Positions 50,971 to 59,240 of a stretch of 64,000 bases of DNA are shown piece by piece; the first letter of the stretch is position 1; each line of letters starts with the position of its first letter. The notes beneath the pieces are model-generated. The model was not told the origin of the DNA. It made no database searches and saw only the letters and a list, made by a program, of their open reading frames with translations. This DNA is from Streptomyces longisporoflavus (GTDB lineage Bacteria > Actinomycetota > Actinomycetes > Streptomycetales > Streptomycetaceae): positions 186,001-250,000 of the forward strand of contig NZ_BMTR01000007.1 in assembly GCF_014649775.1 (NCBI RefSeq), in the 5' to 3' direction. The position numbers were made by a program, and so were the translations under genes.

Positions 50971-52356
50971 ATGTCTGATCTTCCCCGGAAGGCGGTAACC
51001 CGTACCGCCAAACTGGCCGCGCTGCCACTCGGCTTCGCCGGGCGGGCGACCTGGGGGCTCGGCAAACGGATAGGGGGCAAGTCGGCGGAGATCGTCGGCC
51101 GTGAGCTGCAGCAGCGCACGGCGGATCAGTTGTTCAAGGTGCTCGGCGAGCTCAAGGGCGGGGCCATGAAGTTCGGCCAGGCCCTGTCCGTGTTCGAGTC
51201 GGCGCTTCCCGAAGAGGTCGCGGGGCCGTATCGCGCGGCGCTGACGAAGCTCCAGGAAGCGGCGCCGCCGATGCCGACGCGCACCGTGCACGCCGTCCTC
51301 GCCGAGCGGCTCGGCGATGACTGGCGCGAGCTCTTCCTGGAGTTCGAGGACAAGCCGGCCGCCGCGGCCTCCATCGGCCAGGTCCACCGGGCGGTGTGGC
51401 AAGACGGCCGCGAGGTCGCGGTCAAGGTGCAGTACCCGGGCGCGGGCGAGGCCCTGCTCTCCGACCTGAACCAACTCAGCCGCTTCGCCCGGCTCCTGGG
51501 GCCGCTGGTTCCGGGGATGGACATCAAGCCGCTCATCGCGGAGCTGCGCGACCGGGTCTCCGAGGAACTTGATTTCAGCCTGGAGGCCCTCGCACAGCGC
51601 GCGCACGCGGAGGAGTTCGCGGACGATCCGGATGTGCTGGTGCCCGATGTGGTGCACCAGAGCGAGCAGGTTCTGGTGACCGAGTGGATCGACGGGATAC
51701 CCCTGTCGGACGTGATCGCCGACGGCACGCAGGAGCAGCGGGACCGGGCGGGACAGCTCCTTGCCCGTTTCCTCTTCTCGGGGCCCGCGCGCACCGGGCT
51801 GCTGCACGCCGATCCGCATCCGGGCAATTTCCGTCTGCTGCCCGACGAGAAGGGCGGCCTGCGGCTCGGGGTCCTCGATTTCGGCACGGTGGACCGGCTG
51901 CCCGGCGGGCTGCCCCCGACCATCGGCCGCTCCCTGCGGATGACGCTCGACGGCGAGGCCGACGCGGTCTACGCGATGTTGTGCGAGGAGGGCTTCGTCC
52001 AGGAATCCGTCGATCTCGAACCGGACGCGGTCCTGGACTATCTGCTGCCGATCATCGAACCCATGCTGGTGGAGGAGTTCACCTTCACCCGGGGCTGGAT
52101 GCGCGGGCAGGCGGCGCGGGTAGCCGATCCCCGTTCTCCCGCCTATCAGTTGGGCAAGCGACTGAACCTTCCGCCGTCGTATCTGCTGATACACCGTGTG
52201 ACGTTGAGCACGATCGGGGTGCTCTGTCAGCTCGGGGCGACGGTCCGGATGCGGGACGAACTCGAGGAATGGCTGCCGGGGTTCGTGGAAGAGGAGCCAC
52301 AGGAGGACGCGCAGGAGGAGGCGGCGGAGGCGGACGATCCGGCGGCCGGCGCCTGA
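50971..52356 (+). CDS. ABC1/UbiB (AarF) family atypical kinase
   Basis: A 461-residue ABC1 kinase-like protein. All family marks are visible: KGGAMKFGQ (KxGQ, about residue 63), the Ala-rich nucleotide loop AAAASIGQVH (about 132), VAVKVQYP with the ATP Lys, HADPHPGNF (about 278) and LDFGTVD. In other bacteria UbiB supports quinone synthesis; Streptomyces make menaquinone, so the target is open. The mycobacterial relative lies next to whiB7 and belongs to its regulon, which mirrors the wblC gene 700 bases away. GGAGGGG precedes the ATG. Confidence 0.9.
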   Translation: MSDLPRKAVTRTAKLAALPLGFAGRATWGLGKRIGGKSAEIVGRELQQRTADQLFKVLGELKGGAMKFGQALSVFESALPEEVAGPYRAALTKLQEAAPPMPTRTVHAVLAERLGDDWRELFLEFEDKPAAAASIGQVHRAVWQDGREVAVKVQYPGAGEALLSDLNQLSRFARLLGPLVPGMDIKPLIAELRDRVSEELDFSLEALAQRAHAEEFADDPDVLVPDVVHQSEQVLVTEWIDGIPLSDVIADGTQEQRDRAGQLLARFLFSGPARTGLLHADPHPGNFRLLPDEKGGLRLGVLDFGTVDRLPGGLPPTIGRSLRMTLDGEADAVYAMLCEEGFVQESVDLEPDAVLDYLLPIIEPMLVEEFTFTRGWMRGQAARVADPRSPAYQLGKRLNLPPSYLLIHRVTLSTIGVLCQLGATVRMRDELEEWLPGFVEEEPQEDAQEEAAEADDPAAGA

Positions 52357-52442
52357 GACAGCTGACGCCGGGGACAGACGGCGCCCGGGAACAGCCGGTG
52401 CTGGGGAACGGCCGGTGCTGGGACCGTGGCTCGCCCTCGTCC

Positions 52443-52634
52443 TCACCACCAGGGGGAGTCGAGCCGCCCCTCGATGGCCCGGATGTTCTCGCGGGCGCAG
52501 GAGTCGCAGAAGTAGCGGCGGACGCCGTTCTCCATGGAGCAGGTCCAGGTGAGCGGCGCGCCTTCGGCGACCTTGCCGCAGCGGGAGCACACAAGATTCC
52601 CGGCGTCCGCGGGCTGAGGAGTCTGCTGGTCCAC
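52443..52634 (-). CDS. Small zinc-ribbon protein
   Basis: A 63-residue protein with CSRCG (about 16-20), a single Cys in TWTCSMENG and CDSCAREN (about 43-50), which together form a zinc ribbon. It ends in LDSPWW. It starts with GTG at 52634. It lies between the ABC1 gene and the wblC operon terminator; no partner is clear. Confidence 0.78.
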   Translation of the reverse strand: MDQQTPQPADAGNLVCSRCGKVAEGAPLTWTCSMENGVRRYFCDSCARENIRAIEGRLDSPWW

Positions 52635-52680
52635 CCGGAGACCCTATCGCCGCCCGTGAAGGTTCGCCCGGTACAACGCA

Positions 52681-52716
52681 CCGCGGGGGCCGGTCCGTTC
52701 GGACCGGCCCCCGCGG
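52681..52716 (-). terminator. Terminator of the wblC operon
   Basis: A perfect 16-base stem (52681-52696 with 52701-52716) with a GTTC loop lies 36 bases after the stop of the gene downstream of wblC. It has no T-run. Confidence 0.8.
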
Positions 52717-52751
52717 GCTTCGTGGTGTGGCTCAGGCTGTGCGTCGAACCG

Positions 52752-53075
52752 TCACTGCATGACGGCCATGGCGAGCGCGCGCCTTGCGCGCAGTGACGCG
52801 CGCTCGGCCCGGCGCTGCATCCGGCGTGCCGCCATCAGGCGGGCGGCCGGGCGCTGCGCGTCGGCCTCACGCATGCGTTCGTGCATATGCGCACGAGCCA
52901 GGGCTTCTGGGATGAGTTGCATCTCGCGGGTCCTGTTCTGGCGCGAGTCGTTCGCGCCGGTGGTGGAGAAGTCTGTGGTTGCGGAGCCGGCGGGCTCGGC
53001 GGTGGCTGCCTTCATCGGGGCCTGCTTCTTGGGGTCGTGCGTCAGGGGGCGATCGATCGTTCCGATGGCGTTCAT
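52752..53075 (-). CDS. Hypothetical basic protein coupled to wblC
   Basis: A 107-residue protein whose ATG overlaps the wblC stop (ATGA), so it is translated together with WblC. The second half is a long Ala/Arg/Met-rich amphipathic helix (about 58-107, ALARAHMHERMREADAQ and on); the first half is polar. No known domain. Charge and helical nature would suit nucleic acid or ribosome contact, but that is only inference. Confidence 0.65.
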   Translation of the reverse strand: MNAIGTIDRPLTHDPKKQAPMKAATAEPAGSATTDFSTTGANDSRQNRTREMQLIPEALARAHMHERMREADAQRPAARLMAARRMQRRAERASLRARRALAMAVMQ

Positions 53076-53443
53076 GCGGCGACAACCGGGTTCTTGCGCG
53101 GACGGCCACGCGGCCGCTTGCGGGCAACGACGACACCCTGGACGAAGAGCTCGCCGCCCCAGACGCCCCACGGCTCACGCCGCTCCTTGGCGCCGGCCAG
53201 GCAGGCCTCCATCAACGGGCAGGTACGGCAGAGGGACTTGGCGTACTCGACGTCGGCCGGCGACTCGGCGAAGAAGACCTCGGGGTCGTAGGCACGGCAG
53301 GGGACGGGTACGCCGAGGTTCTCGATGGCGTCATCGAGCGCGGTGAGCGCGGTGAGGGGAGTCAAGGTCGGGTCCTCCGTGGGAACGGGCGGGGGGAGAG
53401 TCTCTGAAGGCGGTACGGACGGGGCGTGCGCTTCGAGTTGCAC
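53072..53443 (-). CDS. wblC: WhiB-family regulator WblC (WhiB7 orthologue)
   Basis: A 123-residue iron-sulfur transcription factor that switches on intrinsic antibiotic-resistance genes after ribosome-targeting drugs. The four cluster cysteines are in VPCRAYDP, then SLCRTCPLMEACLAG. The EPWGVWGGE turn binds the primary sigma factor, and the C-terminal RGRPRKN is an AT-hook, the mark of the WhiB7/WblC branch. The GTG at 53443 has GAGGAAAA about 8 bases upstream. It is preceded by a long leader with an upstream frame and attenuator and followed by a coupled small gene. Confidence 0.95.
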   Translation of the reverse strand: MQLEAHAPSVPPSETLPPPVPTEDPTLTPLTALTALDDAIENLGVPVPCRAYDPEVFFAESPADVEYAKSLCRTCPLMEACLAGAKERREPWGVWGGELFVQGVVVARKRPRGRPRKNPVVAA

Positions 53444-53543
53444 GGTGTTGTTTTCCTCGTCTGGTCGTGCCGGCCTGGGTCGGCCGGTTGGCGGCTGGTA
53501 CCGGGTCTTGCTCGGCCCCCTCGCTCCGTCATCCCGTTTCGGG

Positions 53544-53587
53544 AAAAACAGAAGGGCCGCGGATCCCGGGTGGGGTTCCGCGGCCCT
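53544..53587 (-). terminator. Transcription attenuator in the wblC leader
   Basis: An 11-base stem TCCGCGGCCCT/AGGGCCGCGGA (53587-53577 with 53563-53553) is followed on the minus strand by TTCTGTTTTT. It stands 100 bases before the wblC start and 24 bases after the upstream frame's stop, the layout of a conditional terminator. Confidence 0.85.
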
Positions 53588-53610
53588 GAAGGCGCCGGTC
53601 TGATCGAGGA

Positions 53611-53994
53611 TCAGACTGGATCACTCCAGGGTTCGAGCCCACGGAAGGCCCACATCGTGTGGTGGTGCTGCGTCTGCTGCTGGGTCGTCTGCTTCTTGGC
53701 TCCGGCACCGGCCGCGGCAAAGGCATAGGCCTGCGCCTGTGCCGTCGCTACTGCTTCCGGTGCCTTGGTCGCTCGCTCGCTGCCTTCATTGACCTCACGC
53801 ATCGGAAGCACGTTGACAGCGGTGCGACGCGGGAGGGACAGAGGCAGGACAGAGGACTCCGGACGGTTGGCGGCGACAGCGATGCCACCGGACAGACCGG
53901 TGCCCGGGATCGAGAAGCCGAGCAGGCAGGAAGCGACGACCGAGCGATCGGTCAATTTCACGGTGCTGATGAAGCTCTCGTTGATGCTGATCAC
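53611..53994 (-). CDS. Upstream reading frame in the wblC leader (127 residues)
   Basis: A GTG at 53994 with GAGGAGG 9 bases upstream opens a 127-residue frame that ends just before the attenuator. The N-terminal half is mildly hydrophobic; then come an Ala/Gln tract and a C-terminal QTTQQQTQHHHTMWAF, unusual for a normal protein. It is likely a sensor frame: slow translation here would change RNA folding and let RNA polymerase pass into wblC. A second hairpin (GTCTGATC/GATCAGAC, 53598-53616) overlaps its stop codon. Whether the peptide itself matters is open; shorter in-frame starts exist. Confidence 0.65.
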   Translation of the reverse strand: MISINESFISTVKLTDRSVVASCLLGFSIPGTGLSGGIAVAANRPESSVLPLSLPRRTAVNVLPMREVNEGSERATKAPEAVATAQAQAYAFAAAGAGAKKQTTQQQTQHHHTMWAFRGLEPWSDPV

Positions 53995-54108
53995 TGGAAT
54001 CGCCTCCTCTCGGCGTCTATGGGATCGGCCGGAACCGATCCTGCGGGCGGACTATTAAGTACAGCACGGAGCGAGGGCTTCGGAGAAGCCGCCGTTCCCG
54101 TGCTTAAG

Positions 54109-54148
54109 AACCTATGGGTCTTCCTTGCGCCTGCGCAAACTATTTTTT
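54109..54148 (-). promoter_or_regulatory. wblC promoter with AT-rich WblC-type element
   Basis: On the minus strand an AT-rich run (CGAAAAAATAGT) directly precedes a -35 TTGCGC (54138-54133), an 18-base spacer and a -10 TAGGTT (54114-54109). WhiB7/WblC promoters carry an AT-rich block just upstream of the -35 for the AT-hook, so this looks autoregulatory. The leader to the wblC start is about 660 bases. Confidence 0.72.
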
Positions 54149-54161
54149 CGACGAGTTTGAA

Positions 54162-56378
54162 TCAGTTGCCATCGGCGCCCCTTACACGGTCCTCACCTGC
54201 GCAAATGGCGAGGACATCAGATCCATAGCGGTTGAGCTTGCGCACGCCGACGCCGGGGATCCGGGCCAGCTCCCCCTCCTCGTCGGGCGCGGCCTCCGCG
54301 ATGGCGATCAGAGTTTTGTCCGTGAACACGCAGTACGCCGGCTGTCCCAGCAGTTGCGCCTGACCCGAGCGCCACTCCCGCAACCGCTCGTAGAGCCCCT
54401 CGTCCATGTCGGACGGGCAGTCCTCGCATCGCATGAGCTTCATCTCGCCCGCGTCGGTCAGGGACCTTCCGCAGACCCGGCACCGGGCCGGCGACCTGCT
54501 CGTCCGCCTGCGCCCCCTGGCGCCGCCGCTCTCCCCGACCCCGCCGCTCCCGCTGCCGCGCTCGATGCCACCGGGACCACCTGCCGCGGCACGCGCTCCG
54601 GCGCCCGCCCCCGAGCCCGGGCGCAGCCCGTCCAGGAAGCGGCTGGGGCGGCGTCCCGCGCGACCGCCCGGAGAGCGGGAGAGGGCCCAGGAGAGGGAGA
54701 GCCGGAGGCGGGCCCGGGTGACCCCCACGTACAGGAGGCGGCGCTCTTCCTCGATCTGCTCGTCCGTCTTGGCGTACGTGATCGGCATCATGCCCTCGGC
54801 GAGTCCGACCAGGAAGACGGCGTCCCACTCCAGGCCCTTGGCCGCGTGCAGCGAGGCGAGGGTGACGCCCTCGACGGTCGGCGCGTGCTGGGCGTTGGCG
54901 CGCTCGTCGAGCTCGCCCACCAGGTCGGCGAGCGTCGCTCCCGGCTTGGCCCGTTCGAAGTCCTCGGCGAGGCGCACCAGGGCGGCAAGGGACTCCCAGC
55001 GGTCACGGGCGGCGCCGGAGCCGGCCGGCGGCTCTGTCGTCCACCCCTTCGTGGAGAGGACGGCACGCACCTGCGAGGGCAGGTCGACGACGTCGTCGAG
55101 GAGGGAGTCGTTGCCACCGAAGCGGGCCGCGCCGCGCAGGGCCGCGCCCGCCTCACGGACCTCGCTGCGCTCGAAGAAGCGCTCGGCGCCGCGCAGCTGG
55201 TAGGGCACACCGGCGTCGGCGAGTGCCTGTTCGTAGATCTCGGACTGGGAGTTGGTGCGGAAGAGGATCGCGATCTCGCTCGCCGGGACGCCGTCGGCGA
55301 TGAGGGCCCGGATGCGGCGGGCGGCGCCTTCGGCCTCGGCGGGCTCGTCCGCGTACTCCGTGTAGACCGGTTCGGCGCCGGCTTCGCGCTGGGAGATCAG
55401 TTCGAGGCGGTGGTCCGCGGCGCGGCCCCGGGCCTGGGAGAGCAGGCCGTTGGCGAGGTGCACGACCTGGGGCGTGGAGCGGTAGTCCCGGACGAGCTTG
55501 ACGACCGTCGCTCCGGGGTGGCGGATGCGGAAGTTCAGCAGGTGGTCGGGGGTCGCGCCGGTGAAGGAGTAGATCGTCTGGCTGGCGTCGCCGACGACGC
55601 AGAGGCTGTCGCGGTCGCCGAGCCACAGCTCCAGGAGGCGCTGCTGGAGCGGGCTGACGTCCTGGTACTCGTCGACCACGAAGTGTTGGTACTGGGCGCG
55701 GACCTGGTCGGCGATGTCGTGGCGGTCCTGGAGGATGCCGACGGCCAGGAGCAGGACGTCCTCGAAGTCGATGACGGAGCGGTCGCGCTTGAGATCTTCG
55801 TACGCCCCGTAGATCTGGGCGATCTCGGCGGCGTCCCGTGGGATCAGGCGGCCCGACTTCGCGGCGGCGGTCGCATAGTCGGCGGGGACGGTCTGGGTGA
55901 CCTTGGACCACTCGATCTCGCTCGTCACGTCCCGCAGTTCGTTGCGGTCGAGGCGGATGCGGGAGGCGGCCGCCGCGTCGGCGACGAGCTTGATCTTGCG
56001 GTCGACGATTCGGGGCAGCTGGCCACCGACTGCTTTCGGCCAGAAGAACTGGAGCTGGCGCAGTGCCGCGGAGTGGAACGTGCGCGCCTGGACTCCGGAC
56101 GCGCCGAGCTGGCGCAGGCGGCCGCGCATCTCGCCGGCCGCGCGGTTGGTGAACGTGACGGCGAGCACGCTGGCGGGTTGCAGGATTCCGGCGCGGACGC
56201 CATAGGCGATCCGGTGCGTGATCGCCCGGGTCTTGCCCGTCCCGGCGCCCGCCAGGACACACACCGGCCCGTGCAGGGCGGTGGCCACCTCGCGCTGCTC
56301 GGGGTCGAGCCCGGCGAGCACCGCGTCGGCAGAGTCCGGAACCTGCGGGAAGAGGGTGGAGTGCGTTGCTGCTGTCAC
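54162..56378 (-). CDS. uvrD2: UvrD2-type superfamily I DNA helicase with HRDC domain
   Basis: A 738-residue 3'-5' DNA helicase. Motifs: Walker A GAGTGKT (about residue 44), DEYQDV, GDASQTIYSFTGA, ASLHAAKGLEWDAVFLVG and YVGVTRAR. The C-terminus has a Gly/Arg-rich linker, a tetracysteine ribbon (CRVCG with CEDC) and an HRDC domain, the arrangement of mycobacterial UvrD2. It should act in repair and replication maintenance. GTG 56378 is taken as start, with the frame open upstream. It is divergent from the mycoredoxin gene. Confidence 0.92.
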   Translation of the reverse strand: MTAATHSTLFPQVPDSADAVLAGLDPEQREVATALHGPVCVLAGAGTGKTRAITHRIAYGVRAGILQPASVLAVTFTNRAAGEMRGRLRQLGASGVQARTFHSAALRQLQFFWPKAVGGQLPRIVDRKIKLVADAAAASRIRLDRNELRDVTSEIEWSKVTQTVPADYATAAAKSGRLIPRDAAEIAQIYGAYEDLKRDRSVIDFEDVLLLAVGILQDRHDIADQVRAQYQHFVVDEYQDVSPLQQRLLELWLGDRDSLCVVGDASQTIYSFTGATPDHLLNFRIRHPGATVVKLVRDYRSTPQVVHLANGLLSQARGRAADHRLELISQREAGAEPVYTEYADEPAEAEGAARRIRALIADGVPASEIAILFRTNSQSEIYEQALADAGVPYQLRGAERFFERSEVREAGAALRGAARFGGNDSLLDDVVDLPSQVRAVLSTKGWTTEPPAGSGAARDRWESLAALVRLAEDFERAKPGATLADLVGELDERANAQHAPTVEGVTLASLHAAKGLEWDAVFLVGLAEGMMPITYAKTDEQIEEERRLLYVGVTRARLRLSLSWALSRSPGGRAGRRPSRFLDGLRPGSGAGAGARAAAGGPGGIERGSGSGGVGESGGARGRRRTSRSPARCRVCGRSLTDAGEMKLMRCEDCPSDMDEGLYERLREWRSGQAQLLGQPAYCVFTDKTLIAIAEAAPDEEGELARIPGVGVRKLNRYGSDVLAICAGEDRVRGADGN

Positions 56379-56454
56379 CCCGCCATGCTGCCAGGTCCCC
56401 CGGGGCGCGTGAGCAGGTTGTCCACAGGGAGGCCTCCGCAGTCGTACTAATGCG

Positions 56455-56480
56455 GGAATGGTGGCCGGGTCACGTACGTT
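56455..56480 (+). promoter_or_regulatory. Sigma-R-type promoter of the mycoredoxin gene
   Basis: GGAAT (56455-56459), an 18-base spacer and GTT (56478-56480) match the sigma-R consensus exactly. The predicted transcript starts about 40 bases before the mycoredoxin ATG. Confidence 0.82.
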
Positions 56481-56528
56481 CAGGTCATTGCGATGACGCA
56501 CCCCGAGCAACAAAGGAGCGCGAGACAC

Positions 56529-56771
56529 ATGCCGGGCACTGTGACGATGTACAGCACCACGTGGTGCGGCTACTGCCGCCGGCTCAAGGGCCAGATGGAC
56601 CGCGAGGGCATCACGTACAACGAGATCAACATTGAGCAGGACCCGGATTCCGCGGCCTTCGTCGAGAAGGCGAACGGCGGGAACCAGACGGTTCCCACCG
56701 TTCTCTTCCCGGACGGCTCGACGCTGACGAACCCCTCGCTCGCCCAGGTGAAGCAGAAGCTGGCCGCCTGA
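56529..56771 (+). CDS. mrx1: Mycoredoxin (glutaredoxin-like, mycothiol-dependent)
   Basis: An 80-residue thioredoxin-fold protein with the active site CGYC at about 12-15 (STTWCGYCRRLK), a cis-Pro TVPTVLFPDG loop and a C-terminal helix. Mycoredoxin-1 reduces mixed disulfides between proteins and mycothiol, the actinobacterial glutathione substitute. The ATG at 56529 follows AAAGGAG; an earlier in-frame ATG at 56493 would add 12 residues. A sigma-R promoter lies upstream, which fits a thiol-stress role. Confidence 0.93.
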   Translation: MPGTVTMYSTTWCGYCRRLKGQMDREGITYNEINIEQDPDSAAFVEKANGGNQTVPTVLFPDGSTLTNPSLAQVKQKLAA

Positions 56772-56783
56772 GCGGCCGGGGTC

Positions 56784-56800
56784 CCGGTCCGGCGGACCGG
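56784..56800. terminator. Hairpin between mrx1 and nudC
   Basis: CCGGTCCG-G-CGGACCGG lies in the 31-base gap between convergent genes. The loop is very short in this form; a slightly opened stem would still be stable. Confidence 0.45.
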
Positions 56801-56802
56801 CC

Positions 56803-57750
56803 CTAGCCCACGGCGCCCGGCTTCGGCAGGGGCTTGCCGTACCAGAGCTCGATCAGTCGGGCCGCAATCGAGATCCCGTACGGAGGCAGGACCTCCCCGG
56901 ACTCGAATGCGGCCCGCAGGTCTTCGCGGGAGAACCAGCGGGCCTCGGAGATCTCCTCGCCGTCCACGTTGATCTCCGAGGACGTCGCTTCGGCCATGAA
57001 GCCCAGCATCAGGCTGGAGGGAAACGGCCAGGGCTGGCTCGCGACGTACTCGACGTCGCCGACCGTGACGCCGGCCTCCTCCCAGACCTCGCGGCGCACC
57101 GACGTCTCGATGGACTCGCCCGGCTCCACGAAGCCCGCAAGAGTCGAGAAGCGGCCCTCGGGCCAGTGCACCTGGCGCCCGAGGAGCGCGCGGTCCTGGT
57201 CGTCCGTCACCAGCATGATCACTGCCGGGTCCGTACGCGGGTAGTGCTCGGCGCCGCACGCCTGGCAGCGGCGGATGTGGCCGGCCGCGGCGATGACGGT
57301 GCGCTCGCCGCAGCGCGAGCAGAAGCGGTGCAGACGCTGCCAGTTCTCCAGGGCCACGGCGTGCACCATCAGGCCCGCGTCGCGGGGCGACAGGAGGAGG
57401 CCCGCCTCGCGCAGGCCCGCGGGGCGTGCCTGCTGGTCCATGCGGCCGGGCAGGGAGTCCTTCTGCAGCGCGAAGTAGCTGACGCCGTCGTCGTCCGTGC
57501 CCAGGAAGTAGCGGTGGGCCTCGGTGAGGGGCGCTTCGAAGGTCGGCGTCATCACCAGTTCGGTGGCGCCTTCGGGCGTCTCGTCGATGAGTACCTGGCC
57601 GCCGGAGACCACGAAGACCCGTGTCGTGGGGTGGCTCCAGGCGGCGGCGAGCCAGGCCTCGTCGAGGCGGTGGTGGGCTGCGCGATCGATGCCGCTCGGT
57701 GCGGTGAGCGAGACGGGACGGTCAGCGGTGCGGTCGGTCCAGGTGGTCAC
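56803..57750 (-). CDS. nudC: NAD(H) diphosphatase NudC
   Basis: A 315-residue Nudix enzyme that cleaves NADH to NMNH and AMP and removes NAD caps from RNA. A zinc ribbon (CSRCG with CQACG, about 145-170) precedes the Nudix box GFVEPGESIETSVRREVWEEAGV, and the NADH-specific SQPWPFPSS signature follows. GTG 57750 is chosen for GGAAG upstream and family length; the frame opens at ATG 57819, which would overlap the upstream dipeptidase gene by 11 bases and give 338 residues. Confidence 0.92.
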   Translation of the reverse strand: MTTWTDRTADRPVSLTAPSGIDRAAHHRLDEAWLAAAWSHPTTRVFVVSGGQVLIDETPEGATELVMTPTFEAPLTEAHRYFLGTDDDGVSYFALQKDSLPGRMDQQARPAGLREAGLLLSPRDAGLMVHAVALENWQRLHRFCSRCGERTVIAAAGHIRRCQACGAEHYPRTDPAVIMLVTDDQDRALLGRQVHWPEGRFSTLAGFVEPGESIETSVRREVWEEAGVTVGDVEYVASQPWPFPSSLMLGFMAEATSSEINVDGEEISEARWFSREDLRAAFESGEVLPPYGISIAARLIELWYGKPLPKPGAVG

Positions 57751-57808
57751 AGGTGCTTCCAACTCCCCCGATGGAATGGGTGGTGCGGCAAGGTCGGCAA
57801 TGCGGGGC

Positions 57809-59230
57809 TCAGTGTGCATCGCGCCAGTGCTCGGCGAGATCGCCCCACAAATAGGCCGTCGTCTCGACTCCCTTGAGGAGCAGATCGATCTCGACCTTCT
57901 CGTTCGGTGCGTGCCAGCCGTCGGACGGCACGGAGATGCCCAGGAAGAGCACGGGGGCGTCGAGTACGTCCTGGAGATCGGCCGCCGGTCCCGAACCGCC
58001 CTCGCGGGTGAACAGGATCGGCTTCTCGAAGGCTTTGCCCATCGCCCGTACGACGGACTGCAGGGCGGGGTGGTCGAGCGGCGTCAGGCACGGGCGCGTG
58101 GCGGCGCCGAAGGTGATGGTGTGGCTGATTCCGTTCGGCAGCTGGTCGGCGACCCAGGTGCGGACCGCATCTTCGACGCGGTCCGGGTCCTGGCCCGCGA
58201 CGAGCCGGAAGGACAGCTTCAGGAAGGCCGACGACGGGACGATCGTCTTGCCGCCCGGTCCTTGGTAGCCGCCTCCGATGCCGTTGACCTCGGCGGTGGG
58301 GCGGGCCCAGATGCGCTCCAGGGTGGTGTGGCCCGCTTCTCCGTGGGTCGCGTGCGACTTGGCCGTACGCAGCCAGCTCTCCTCGTCGAAGGGCAGCTCG
58401 GCGAAGAGTTCGCGCTCGCGGTCGGTGAGTTCGGCGACACCTTCGTAGAAGCCGGGGACGGCCACGCGCGCGTGCTCGTCGTGCAGCGCGGCGACGAGGC
58501 GCGCGGCGGCGGTCGCCGGGTTCGGGACGGCGCCGCCGAAGGAGCCCGAGTGGATGTCCTGGTCGGGGCCGCGCAGCTCTATCTCGCAGTCGGCGAGGCC
58601 GCGCATGCCGGTGCAGACCGTGGGGGTGTCCTCGGCCCACATGCCGGTGTCCGAGACGATCACCGCGTCGGCGGCGATGCGCTCCCCGCACTCCTCGATC
58701 AGCGCGCGGAAGTGCGGCGAGCCCGACTCCTCCTCGCCCTCGATCAGGAGCTTCAGGTTCACCGCGGGGGCGCTGCGGCCGGTGGCGGCCAGGTGGGCGC
58801 GGACGCCGAGTGTGTGGAAGAACACCTGGCCCTTGTCGTCGGCCGCCCCGCGCGCGTAGAGGCGATTGCCCCGGACGACGGGCTCGAAGGGTTCGGTGTG
58901 CCAGCCGTCCTCGCGGGCCGCCGGCTGCACGTCGTGGTGGCCGTAGACGAGGACGGTGGGGGCCTGTGGGTCACCGGAGGGCCACTCGGCGAAGACGGCG
59001 GGGGCGCCGGGCGTCTCCCAGACCTCGACGGTCGGGAAACCGGTCTCCTTGAGCCGGGCCGCGAGCCAGTCCGCGCTGCGCCGTACGTCGTCCGCGTGGT
59101 CGGGCTGTGCCGACACGGACGGGATGCGCAGCCACTCGGCGAGGTCGTCGAGGAAGGCGGCACGGTGGGTCTGGATGAACGTACGGACGGCGCTGCCGCC
59201 ACTGACGTCGCTGTCAACGGACTGGCTCAT
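57809..59230 (-). CDS. M20-family dipeptidase
   Basis: A 473-residue zinc-dependent dipeptidase of the M20A type. First metal-binding motif: VYGHHDVQP with the YARGAADDKGQ continuation (Asp bridging both zincs). The catalytic Glu pair is in EGEEESGSP. The dimerisation lid domain lies around 215-380, and a late FTREGGSGP follows. It should split dipeptides in the cytoplasm. ATG 59230 lies 10 bases before the end of the helicase-nuclease gene, so the genes are probably co-transcribed. Confidence 0.92.
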   Translation of the reverse strand: MSQSVDSDVSGGSAVRTFIQTHRAAFLDDLAEWLRIPSVSAQPDHADDVRRSADWLAARLKETGFPTVEVWETPGAPAVFAEWPSGDPQAPTVLVYGHHDVQPAAREDGWHTEPFEPVVRGNRLYARGAADDKGQVFFHTLGVRAHLAATGRSAPAVNLKLLIEGEEESGSPHFRALIEECGERIAADAVIVSDTGMWAEDTPTVCTGMRGLADCEIELRGPDQDIHSGSFGGAVPNPATAAARLVAALHDEHARVAVPGFYEGVAELTDRERELFAELPFDEESWLRTAKSHATHGEAGHTTLERIWARPTAEVNGIGGGYQGPGGKTIVPSSAFLKLSFRLVAGQDPDRVEDAVRTWVADQLPNGISHTITFGAATRPCLTPLDHPALQSVVRAMGKAFEKPILFTREGGSGPAADLQDVLDAPVLFLGISVPSDGWHAPNEKVEIDLLLKGVETTAYLWGDLAEHWRDAH

Positions 59231-59240
59231 GGTCACGAGC

